A stretch of DNA of 64,000 nucleotides from an uncultured Cyclobacteriaceae bacterium (GTDB lineage: Bacteria > Bacteroidota > Bacteroidia > Cytophagales > Cyclobacteriaceae), in NCBI GenBank assembly GCA_947492745.1, contig CANLOE010000024.1, positions 1 to 64,000 of the forward strand, read 5' to 3'. This document shows, piece by piece, positions 9,463 through 17,660 of this stretch; within the stretch, counting starts at the first letter, position 1, and each line of letters starts with the position of its first letter. A model generated the notes under the pieces. It saw only the letters and a program-made list of their open reading frames with translations, had not been told where the DNA came from and ran no database searches. A program made the translations under genes and the position numbers.

Positions 9463-9606
9463 GGTATTAAATAGCTGTAAATCAGTAAAGTGAATGCTTT
9501 TTTAGAATTCACCGTAGCGGTGCTACGCTGAATCCGATAAAACACGCTGATGTATTGCTTTTTAAACCCTCCTTACGAAGCTCTAATGCATGATCCAGAT
9601 TTAATG
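9463..9606 (+). repeat. Family B palindromic element, degenerate copy B1
   Basis: Carries the family B core: AAATCAGTAAAGTGAATGC, then the central ACCGTAGC-GGT-GCTACG hairpin, then a degraded right arm (ATTGC..TTTAAACCC). The outer CCCAAAATG ends are not intact, so no target duplication can be read. It fills most of the 221-bp gap between the two RHS genes and stops a few bases from the 3' end of the upstream one. Confidence 0.65.
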
Positions 9607-9618
9607 ATGGCTATAGTA

Positions 9619-12600
9619 TCAATGGTTGCAGTTGTTACCGCCCCTAGAGCAGGTACCTCCTTCGTACTTTCTGGTAGTACTGCAATTGCCGTCAGCTCGG
9701 ATGACCATCTCTCTTCCCGTATTACAACCATCGCTGTCCACTTCGCAGTAGCGGCCCAGGACCGCACCTCGAGCGGGGCAGTCCCGGTGAATGCTCAGCC
9801 GTTTGCGGATTTCCCGCTCGTAGCTGCCATCCGCAGTCTGTAGGGTCAGTACCACTACCTTGCTGCCTGTAGTGCTGAAAGTCTTCTGGATGATGCTGTT
9901 CGTAGACTTCTGGATGCTACCATCCGAAAAAGACCACTCAAAGCTATAGGGACCGTATTCTTCATGGGCTCCTTCGACCTCAAAGGTCATGGGCTTGCCT
10001 GCCCCGAACTTACCGTAAAACGTAAAATCCACATCGTCGAGGTAGGCGCGTCGGTCGGCGACCATTCCCCCCATATGGTAGGTCCGGGCCGCGGTCTTGA
10101 TGATGCCCCTCCCAAAGGACTCTTGGTAGGTGGCGACCACCCTTCCCAACGCATCGTACTCGGTCAGGGAAGCGAGGTTATTGGCATCCAAGGTAGCTAC
10201 GGACTCGTTCCACTCATTGTACACATAGCTCTCCATAGGGGCACTAAGTGGGTGGAGGCGAAAATCATCGAAGAGGATAGCGTTAGCGCTGGAGGTGGTC
10301 ACCCCGACCTCTTCTAGGAGATTATCGGACCGAAAGGTGAGGTCCACATCGATGAGGTACCAGTCCCCGGCCTTCTTTCGCGCATCGGTCCCATGGGTGG
10401 TACTGTTACCCTCTTTATAGCGACAGTAGATGCGGCCCGAGGCATCGTTGGTCCAGACGCTAATGCGATAGATCTTATCGGCATGGAGATGTCGGGCATC
10501 AAAGACAAAGCCCTTCTTATTGCCTGCAAGTCCGAGGGCACGGGTACCTGTATGTGGAGAATAGCCCTCTTCCGGGCCAAGGATAATGCCCTGTCCCCTA
10601 CGCAGCTCCCTTTGTGCAGCGTTACCATTGCGAAAGTCCATGTCCTCTGCCCCACTGTAGACGACCTCGCCATACTCGGCATGAACCGCCTTGGCGATGA
10701 TATGCTCTTGCTGGATATCGCTCTTTTGTAGGGTCACTGCCCCATTGATATCCGTGCTTTCGAGTACATGGGAGTGTGCATCTACCCGCTCTACGGTAGC
10801 CGTTTTCCACCAATGCCCGCTGGACGGCACCTCTCCCTCCTGCCAAGCATCAAATTCGGTATAGTCTTCCATGGGCGAGGCTCCCGTTAAATCCAAGGCC
10901 TTCGGGGCATGGTAGGTATAGCTGCGGTCTTCTCGGAAGACGGGCCCATCTGTGGAGGACGCTGTGACCTGATGGAAGCCATCATTATGATTCCAAGTGG
11001 TAACGCTACTGTTCAATAGGCCGATTTTTTCGGATTCGGCGGGCCTAGCGACATAATCGGGACTGACCTTGAAAGTCGATACAGCAGCATTGGCCTGGAG
11101 CAGGTTTCGGCCTCCCTGTGCGACGAGTCCCATACCGGGATATTTTTTATAGGCCGGCCGGGATTCTTCCACTTGGTAGTGGCCCAGTCCGTCATAGCTC
11201 AGGTTTTTCAGCACAGCTCCGGAAAAGCGGTCCCTTTCCAAGAACAATTGATGGTGGGTCACTCCGTAGGCATCCGTGGTCGTGGTCGCTTTCAACAGAG
11301 AGGGAATGTAGCGCGATACACTGTTGATAAAGCGGTAGTTGCTCTTGAGGTCGAACTTATGGAGCGAAGAAGGCGTGGGTTGGTAGCGGTAGTTGCGAAG
11401 GGTCTTGTCGAGCAGGTTCAGGGACTGAGTAAAGCCTCCCAGGCCGCTCTCTTCATAGGTATGCTCTACCTTGGAGATGCACCTCCCATGTGGAGTATAG
11501 GTCGCTATGGACAGCGGCCGACCGATATGGCCTGTCCTATATTCGGTCACATAAGCTTGCTGTTTCAGTCGCTCGCCAAACAAATGGGCCGTATAGGGGA
11601 CCCTATCCGTGTCCTCGAAAATGGTGTGCCGGTCGCTGTAAGGTCTCTTGAGGGTAACGGTAGCCTCATCGGCCGTAGCAAATCGGTGAACGGTCCGGCT
11701 GAGAAAGCCATCGCCCTGTACTGACTCCTGAAGTACCGACACTTGCGCGTAGGTTACCGCAAAGTCCGGATAGCGGTAGATGTCGTCCACCGCTCTTTCC
11801 CTTCCCTGACAGTGGGAGGGTTCTTTGGTAGCCACGCCCGAGCTACTGCCGTCGGGCAGTTCGTAGGCATAGCGATAGTGCCGGAGTAGTTCTCCTTCAC
11901 GGTTTTTCAGCCGGAGGGACTTCACCCGAAGGCTCCCTCCGTACTTGCTGTCCAGCCCGTCTTCCAGAGGGACACCACTGACCGTGGAATAGCTATCCCT
12001 TTCGTAGTCGATATGAAGTGTCGCTCCCTGCGGCAGGCTTACTTGGCTCAGTGACCAAGCGGCACCATCGCTATTGCTGCTGACCTTGTGGCGGTCCGGC
12101 CCTTCCAGATCATTGTTTTTGTAGAGTCCCCAGGCATCCCAGCTATTGCGGCCAAAGCGGGGATTGAAACCGTAGTCAAAGTGATAGGAAGGTGCCAGGT
12201 TTTCGTTTTTCTTACCGTACAGTGACAGCCGTTGCAGTGTCAGCTTTCCTTCGATGGCATTGGGTACACCTTGGCAAAGGCTGTAGTCATGGCTCAACCT
12301 CACCTTGCGCAGGGCATGCTGCCTGACATAATCACGGATAGCGGGGTCACGGTGTATGTCCTCGCTCTTCAGCACTTGGTCCTGATGCCCTTGATAGTTT
12401 CCAAGCCTGTCCTTATACTCAAAATCGAGTGCTTCTTTGAGGTAGTCGAAGTGCTCGTTACGCAACAGGATGATTTCCTCCAGGGCCAGACTGCTGTCCT
12501 TATTGTCCTTAGAGCGGTAGTCCCTTCTATTTTTCTTGACAAAGAGGGCGGTATGGGTATTGGTGGCGATAGTATTGAGGTAGTAGTGCTCTCCGTGGTT

Positions 12601-14520
12601 TTCCGAATAGGACCTTGCATCGCTATTTTTGGCACTGTAGCGGGTGCCCGTAAGCGGAAAGCGCTGGATAAAGGCATCGGAGAACTTTCCGTATCCGAAC
12701 ACCACATACTCTCCCGTATCGTCATGGTCTACCTGCCCCGGCAGGGTCCCGACATCCCGAAAGTCAGGACCGGTGATGGCCGTGAGCAACCACTTGACGG
12801 CATGATTGTCCAAGGAATAGTTCTTGGAAGAGGTAGTAGTGACCTGCATATAGTCTTCCTGTCGTCCCATCACGGGAATGGCAAAGTGATAGGTATAGCC
12901 ATTTTTATCCGTTGCCATGAATGCTCCGATATGATGTCCTTTACGGGCGGACCTGTCCAGTCCGGGGCTTTCCATGAATCGGCCGGGCACCCGGCCTTCC
13001 CTTAGCTCCTCATTACTGAACCACTGTATGTCCACGCCTTTGTACAGGGTGTTGCTACCATTGAAGCCAGGACCGGCCTCCGGTCGGAAGTCCAATGTGG
13101 GGGATTGTATTCCTAATTTCAGGGTGCTGACCTCCGTATTTCCCTCATCGTGAAAATAATTGTCCACGCTGTACCGAAGTGCCATGTCCCTATCATCAGT
13201 GGGCAGATGGCCGTCAAAGCCACCACTGTAGTCCTGCATCAGGATGAACTGTACTTTCTCCTCCTGTACACTACCGACACTGAACTTTTCCAGGGCCAGC
13301 CGTCCTTTGTAGGACTTGTTGGAACTGAAAGAGGTGGATACGCTGGCATTGTCGAACCGTAGCGGTACCAGCTCACCACTGATAGTAGGTGTCTGTATGC
13401 GGTAGTTGTCGGGACTCCAGTAGATGGGTGCCGTATTGTCGAATATCGCCTTTCCTCCCTCGGTATTCTTCTGGTAGTAATCACTACTGGTCCCGAAGTC
13501 ATCGCGGCTATAAAAATTGTTCTCATCGATGCCGAGGCGGCTATAGCTCAGCATGCCGCTGGCCGTCCTTGTGGTAGGTAGTGCGCTCTGGTAGAGCAGT
13601 CCATAGGCATACTCCTTACGCAGTATATCCAAATAGTAACGATAGGTAACCGATTTGGTACCTGAGTTGAACCAGAGGAGTTTACGCTTCTTTTCGGAGG
13701 TCTCCAGTATCCAGTCCCAAGAAGAGAGATGGTCCGCATTCATACGGGTACCGAACAGAGAGGAGCTTAGGTGGAAGTAAAGCCCGGCACCCAAGTGCGG
13801 ATTGCCCTTGCTCTGGCCTATAGGGTTGAAACTCTCCAAAAGGTAATAGGTCCGGATGACATTGCCCATATAATTGGACATGGCAGCGGAGTTGGAACCA
13901 TAGACACTACGGTCAAAGTCTACTTTTGCCTTACCGTACTGTTTCGTGATCTTATCGGACAGTCTCTTGAAAATAGAGGGATTATTCGTGGTCTTTTCCT
14001 CTCCGGGGTCTTCTTGGTGGGTGTAAATAACTTCTCCTTTGAAATCATCGGGAATCTGGGATACCTGCCGATGGATGGCCCCAGGGTCAAGCTGCCATCC
14101 AAGCCCTACCCATGAGGCTTCTTGAAGTAAACCTATAGCGGGCGAATAGCTCATAACCAAGGGAAAATCATAGCCTTTGCCGGGCAGTGACATCAAGGGC
14201 AGGGAGTAACTCAGGTCTCCCGTAGAGAGGTTGACCATCTCTGATATGTTCGTCTCTCCGTCCTGCGCCCTCAGAGTATCGGGGTGGGCCAAGAGTACCC
14301 CCATTAGCAGTAGAACGAGACCGTGTAGCTTTCTTTGCGGATTTCTCTTGGTCAGGGGTAGCATTGTAGGGCGTTCGTATTGCCGAGGATGTTGCCACGG
14401 CGCTTTGATACTGTGCATGGTTTTGACCCGGATCAGGTAATCCGGAGTAGATGTGTCATTCGTCATTGGTATAATAGTTTGATTTTCAATTGTTCCAGAA
14501 TACATGGCATTGGAAGACAC
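9619..14520 (-). CDS. Large secreted RHS-like protein with PKD domain and Cys-rich tail
   Basis: A 1633-codon frame. The signal peptide (KRNPQRKLHGLVLLLMGVLL...AQ) sits at residues 53-86, so the true start may be the ATG at 14364. A GTG at 14520 and an ATG at 14505 lie upstream, and GAGGAG precedes 14505. The mature start (ISEMVNLSTGDLSYSLPLMSLPGKG) and YSPAIGL...WVGLGWQL are the usual entry into RHS/SpvB-type shells; an RHS-like YDALGRV motif is at about 1457. A PKD-like domain (FEWSFSDGSIQKST, about 1500-1565) and a tail with six cysteines in the last 55 residues follow. No RHS core and no toxin tail are present. It lies directly upstream of the 1931-aa RHS toxin on the same strand, suggesting that both are made together and perhaps form one particle. 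Confidence 0.85.
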   Translation of the reverse strand: MSSNAMYSGTIENQTIIPMTNDTSTPDYLIRVKTMHSIKAPWQHPRQYERPTMLPLTKRNPQRKLHGLVLLLMGVLLAHPDTLRAQDGETNISEMVNLSTGDLSYSLPLMSLPGKGYDFPLVMSYSPAIGLLQEASWVGLGWQLDPGAIHRQVSQIPDDFKGEVIYTHQEDPGEEKTTNNPSIFKRLSDKITKQYGKAKVDFDRSVYGSNSAAMSNYMGNVIRTYYLLESFNPIGQSKGNPHLGAGLYFHLSSSLFGTRMNADHLSSWDWILETSEKKRKLLWFNSGTKSVTYRYYLDILRKEYAYGLLYQSALPTTRTASGMLSYSRLGIDENNFYSRDDFGTSSDYYQKNTEGGKAIFDNTAPIYWSPDNYRIQTPTISGELVPLRFDNASVSTSFSSNKSYKGRLALEKFSVGSVQEEKVQFILMQDYSGGFDGHLPTDDRDMALRYSVDNYFHDEGNTEVSTLKLGIQSPTLDFRPEAGPGFNGSNTLYKGVDIQWFSNEELREGRVPGRFMESPGLDRSARKGHHIGAFMATDKNGYTYHFAIPVMGRQEDYMQVTTTSSKNYSLDNHAVKWLLTAITGPDFRDVGTLPGQVDHDDTGEYVVFGYGKFSDAFIQRFPLTGTRYSAKNSDARSYSENHGEHYYLNTIATNTHTALFVKKNRRDYRSKDNKDSSLALEEIILLRNEHFDYLKEALDFEYKDRLGNYQGHQDQVLKSEDIHRDPAIRDYVRQHALRKVRLSHDYSLCQGVPNAIEGKLTLQRLSLYGKKNENLAPSYHFDYGFNPRFGRNSWDAWGLYKNNDLEGPDRHKVSSNSDGAAWSLSQVSLPQGATLHIDYERDSYSTVSGVPLEDGLDSKYGGSLRVKSLRLKNREGELLRHYRYAYELPDGSSSGVATKEPSHCQGRERAVDDIYRYPDFAVTYAQVSVLQESVQGDGFLSRTVHRFATADEATVTLKRPYSDRHTIFEDTDRVPYTAHLFGERLKQQAYVTEYRTGHIGRPLSIATYTPHGRCISKVEHTYEESGLGGFTQSLNLLDKTLRNYRYQPTPSSLHKFDLKSNYRFINSVSRYIPSLLKATTTTDAYGVTHHQLFLERDRFSGAVLKNLSYDGLGHYQVEESRPAYKKYPGMGLVAQGGRNLLQANAAVSTFKVSPDYVARPAESEKIGLLNSSVTTWNHNDGFHQVTASSTDGPVFREDRSYTYHAPKALDLTGASPMEDYTEFDAWQEGEVPSSGHWWKTATVERVDAHSHVLESTDINGAVTLQKSDIQQEHIIAKAVHAEYGEVVYSGAEDMDFRNGNAAQRELRRGQGIILGPEEGYSPHTGTRALGLAGNKKGFVFDARHLHADKIYRISVWTNDASGRIYCRYKEGNSTTHGTDARKKAGDWYLIDVDLTFRSDNLLEEVGVTTSSANAILFDDFRLHPLSAPMESYVYNEWNESVATLDANNLASLTEYDALGRVVATYQESFGRGIIKTAARTYHMGGMVADRRAYLDDVDFTFYGKFGAGKPMTFEVEGAHEEYGPYSFEWSFSDGSIQKSTNSIIQKTFSTTGSKVVVLTLQTADGSYEREIRKRLSIHRDCPARGAVLGRYCEVDSDGCNTGREMVIRADGNCSTTRKYEGGTCSRGGNNCNH

Positions 14521-14637
14521 CTTCTCCTCAAAAGTGTTTTTCAGAAAATCACGTTGATCAACTTAATTAATGGTATATCTGCGAATTGAATCAATATAAA
14601 TCGGAAATATGTACTGTTTTAAAATATAACTTGGGTG

Positions 14638-14801
14638 TATACTCAAGAAAAAGTGAAATGGGAAATTCGTGTTTCAACGAAAATGGAAAAATCATGCATT
14701 GGTACAATTTCATTGGTTGATTGGCCTTTGGGACCGTTCTGATTGGTAAAGTGCTTTCGCTATCGTTTTCAGTCTGTCCCGTAACAATTTCTTTTGGGTA
14801 T
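14638..14801 (+). repeat. Candidate family D element, copy D1
   Basis: Begins TATACTCAAG and ends with a degraded inverse (TTTGGGTATC). The interior (AAAATGGAAAAA, TTTCATTGGTTGATTGG, a GGACCGTTC-like stretch) is matched at 38300-38425 in copy D2. It has no coding potential and lies just upstream of the RHS partner gene. Confidence 0.5.
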
Positions 14802-15338
14802 CATTAAGGTTTTTAATCAATCGTTTGGGGTTATTAAGAAGTTATCGCTCCGATGGTAATGTTGTTTTCCAGCACATAACCTTAAGTATTTCTCAGAAGA
14901 GACCCGAAACAGTTGATTTGAATTTCCAGTTGTTTTCTTTTATGCCTATAGTACTCTGCCCTTCCAATTGTGGAAAGTAATTATCGTTGTCCTCTGCATG
15001 GATATCTTAGGTTAAAATAAAGAGGTCATCCATACGCTCATACAGGTTTGAGAAAGCTTGTCGCTATCCTATATCAGGTCATTCAATGCTCCTGATCTTT
15101 CTACCGACTGACCTTCGCCATGTATCGGAAATACGGACTGGCCAAAGCTCCGTTCTGTGTCAAGAATCAGTTATCCGTGAAATCCATTGATTTATTTTAC
15201 ATTTATATAAGTATTTGCCAATAAAATAAAATAATGTGTTTTATTTTATATGATAACATATCATTTCCAACAATAATTAAGGTTATTACTTTATTGTCGC
15301 AAAGATAAATGTATTAAATCAAAAAATCCAGTTTTTTC
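14802..15338. other. Intergenic spacer without recognised gene
   Basis: About 540 bp of AT-rich sequence between the D1 and B2 repeats. I found no open frame with recognisable motifs on either strand. It probably includes the promoter region of the RHS operon, but no convincing TTTG/TAnnTTTG pair could be fixed. Confidence 0.4.
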
Positions 15339-15677
15339 TTAAACCCAAAATGTCCATTAGAAAATCTATTCCGGACTTAATACAAACTTAGCTTTTAAAT
15401 ATCGCCTATCTTCCTGTTCATTATGCTTCACTCTGCGTTGACAATCCTCGGGATAGCGCTGCTACCCCTGCGGTGCTCGCCTTGATGGATACTAAAATGA
15501 CCAGCGTGAATCTTACACGACATTTGAAACCCAAATTTGTATAACTAGCTTCAAATCAGTAAATGAATGCGTTTTTTGAATTCACCGTAGCGGTGCTACG
15601 CTGAATCCAATAAAACTCCCTGATGTATTGCTATTCAAACCCTCGTTACGAAGTTCCAACGAACATTCTGGGTTTAA
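15339..15677 (+). repeat. Family B element B2, interrupted by family A copy A2
   Basis: Left end TTAA followed by ACCCAAAATGTCC; right end CATTCTGGG followed by TTTAA (one extra T relative to the expected TTAA duplication). The two halves match the uninterrupted copy at 38127-38300 almost base for base once the A2 insert (15378-15544) is removed. The central ACCGTAGCGGTGCTACG hairpin is intact. Confidence 0.8.
15378..15544 (+). repeat. Family A MITE-like element, copy A2
   Basis: Flanked by TAA at 15378-15380 and TAA at 15542-15544, with TACAAA/TTTGTA termini and an imperfect longer terminal inverted repeat. It splits the B2 element at a point where other B copies read GGACTTAACTGGC, so the empty site is known. 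This fixes both the element ends and the 3-bp duplication. Confidence 0.85.
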
Positions 15678-15807
15678 TAGATAAAATCTATTTCTTAGTA
15701 TCATTGACACTATTTTACATATCCAGTCTATTATAAAAAGCATGTTACCAGCAGTTCCAAAATCTGTTACCCGCTCCCTTCGACACGACCCTAATAATCG
15801 GCCCCAA

Positions 15808-15840
15808 AATAAAAAACCCTCCACCGGAGAGGTGGAGGGG
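15808..15840 (-). terminator. Intrinsic terminator of the 215-aa gene
   Basis: CCCTCCACC-ggaga-GGTGGAGGG is a perfect 9-bp stem at 15817-15839. On the minus strand it is followed by TTTTTTATTTT. It lies 150 bp past the stop of the minus-strand 215-aa gene. Confidence 0.85.
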
Positions 15841-15986
15841 AGATACATGTAGATCAACATCACTATTCTCACTTCACAATTTTAAATATCTTAAAATCAA
15901 ATGCTTGACCTATGTATCCAAGAAACATTTAGCCCTTATTGACCCGATGTGATTGCGTATACCAAACTTCGGTGCACAACATAGGT

Positions 15987-16634
15987 TTAGTGTTGATCTC
16001 TATCATTGTTTACGCCATCAAGCGCTGTCGCTATTACCAAGCCTTCTTTGACGAGTTCCACTTTGGCCCCGTTGCTCTCCAGCATCTCTGCCAGCCAACT
16101 TTTGGCTTTGGCCTTTATCATTCCCAACATGCGCGCATCCTTTTCCTCGGTATAACTATTGTACAGCTGTCCCATCCAGTAGCGGCGAACGATCAGTTCA
16201 TCAAAATAACCCTGCTTGCTCTTACTTGGTGTATAAATCCAGTCTGATTCGGGTCCGAACTGCTTTGCACACTGTGCATAAACGGCACGGATTCCTTCAT
16301 CACTAATTTTCGTAGCGTTGACAACTTCATAAGCTTTGATTTGGCTAAGGGCCAGTATTACTGCCATATCATTGGGCTCGAACCCCATACTCTTGACTTC
16401 TCTTTCGAAACCATCAAATATCTCATCCCCCGTCAACAAGGACTCTAATTGAGTCCTTTTTCTAAGGGGTGTTTCGGGTACCAATATTTCTTTTAATTTC
16501 TTTTTAAGCTTCTTTCTATATCCGGAACTGGGAGTGTAGGAAACATCGGATTGCGCTTTTACTTCTTGTATGACAAAAAAAAGAACAACTACAAAAGCCA
16601 GACCCTTGAAAAAATACCTAGACATTTTTAACAT
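15987..16634 (-). CDS. Secreted protein of unknown function (possibly DUF6683-like)
   Basis: A 215-residue product with a clear signal peptide (FFKGLAFVVVLFFVIQEVKAQ). The mature part starts SYTPSSGYRKKLKKKLKEI and continues with helices (MGFEPNDMAVILALSQIKAYEVVN, ISDEGIRAVYAQCAKQF). An F/Y-x-x-S/P-x-x-R start followed by a small-residue helical core and a D-E-x-x-R helix recalls the DUF6683 family of secreted helical proteins, but the resemblance is partial. Transcription appears monocistronic, ending at the strong hairpin at 15808-15840. No function can be inferred. Confidence 0.82.
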   Translation of the reverse strand: MLKMSRYFFKGLAFVVVLFFVIQEVKAQSDVSYTPSSGYRKKLKKKLKEILVPETPLRKRTQLESLLTGDEIFDGFEREVKSMGFEPNDMAVILALSQIKAYEVVNATKISDEGIRAVYAQCAKQFGPESDWIYTPSKSKQGYFDELIVRRYWMGQLYNSYTEEKDARMLGMIKAKAKSWLAEMLESNGAKVELVKEGLVIATALDGVNNDRDQH

Positions 16635-17026
16635 GACAATAGGGGTTTAATTAAAAAATACTTTTGCTAAAAAAACAAAACTTTATTACAATGTTCAATT
16701 TAAGTAAATAAGCCAACAATAAAAATTAAATATATCAAAAATGTCAGCCCCACTACTTCCAAACAAAACAAATAGAGATGTTTATAGCGTAAATAGTTGA
16801 TAATTAGCGCAATATAATAAAGAAGTTTACTTGTATTCTTTCAGAGCAAAACTATATTTCAATAAAAAAAAATAACTTTAATCAAAAAAAATTACATTGA
16901 GTTGAGCTTATTTTTACTAATTATTGAGCCCGCGCCGGATTCACTCTTTAACCCTCATTGGCCAGAAGGAAAAAACTTCAAAGGCATTCATCAAATCTTC
17001 GATTTGACTCATTATATAGATTGATT
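16635..17026. other. AT-rich upstream region of the 215-aa gene
   Basis: About 390 bp, extremely AT-rich near 16640-16920 with A-tracts. It should contain the promoter of the minus-strand gene at 15987-16634. No gene or clear structured element was recognised. Confidence 0.4.
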
Positions 17027-17199
17027 TCAACCCAAAATGATCAATAGAGAACCTATTCCGCGCATAAATAGCTTCATACCGGAAGCTTTGTCCACCGGTC
17101 TTCATTCACCATAGCGGTGCTATGCCGAACGAATCCAAATGGCCGGTATTTTGCTATTGATACGCTCATCACGATTTCTATCGATCAGTTTGGGTTCAA
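17027..17199 (+). repeat. Family B element, divergent copy B3
   Basis: TCAA at 17027-17030 and TCAA at 17196-17199 bracket an element with CCCAAAATGATC and GATCAGTTTGGG ends. The centre keeps the TTCACCATAGC-GGT-GCTATG hairpin with compensating changes in both arms relative to other copies (GTAGC to ATAGC, GCTAC to GCTAT). The arms differ from B2, marking a subfamily. Confidence 0.75.
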
Positions 17200-17299
17200 C
17201 GGTATTCGTCAAACCTGTGGTTTAGTTTACTGTTGTGTTTGTCTTTTTGATGGTGTTCATGAACTTTCGGTCTAAACCTCCTCACCTAAACCGCTGATT

Positions 17300-17465
17300 T
17301 TATACAAACTTAGCTTTTAAATATCGCCTATCTTCCTGTTCATTTTACTTCACTCTGCGTGGACAATCCTCGCGATAGCGCTGCTATCCCTGCGGTTATC
17401 GCCTTGATTGAAATCAAAATGACCTGCGGAATCTTGTACGACATTTAAAACCCAAATTTGTATTA
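17300..17465 (+). repeat. Family A MITE-like element, copy A3
   Basis: TTA at 17300-17302 and TTA at 17463-17465 flank TACAAA/TTTGTA ends, with the GATAGC-GCT-GCTATC hairpin in the middle. The flanks (CCTAAACCGCTGATTTTA on the left, ATTGAGCAATTTGGGA on the right) belong to a partial family C element, so this is another A-into-C insertion. Confidence 0.8.
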
Positions 17466-17551
17466 GTGTACTTTTCATCACGAAATCCTATTGAGCAATT
17501 TGGGATTATGTGTCCTGTATCAGCATTGTGCCTCAACAAGATTATCGAACA

Positions 17552-17597
17552 TAAAAAAACCGATACCTGGCCGTGCAATGCACATTGAGGTATCGGT
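17552..17597 (-). terminator. Intrinsic terminator of the GH5-GH9 operon
   Basis: ACCGATACCT (17559-17568) pairs perfectly with AGGTATCGGT (17588-17597), with an inner GTGCA/TGCAC stem. The plus-strand A-run at 17552-17559 becomes a U-run after the hairpin on the minus transcript. It is 64 bp downstream of the GH9 stop. Confidence 0.85.
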
Positions 17598-17660
17598 AAT
17601 GGTGGCAGCAAGAATAGTCATGATGTACTTGGACTATCCTTATACAGGATGTTTATCCTT

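Noticed and set aside
12232-13005. Long plus-strand frame inside the RHS partner gene
   Set aside because: It is an antisense shadow of the well-supported minus-strand coding sequence; no RBS or motifs.
15582-15872. Minus-strand frame of 96 codons
   Set aside because: It lies across the right half of repeat B2 and the terminator hairpin and has no family motif.
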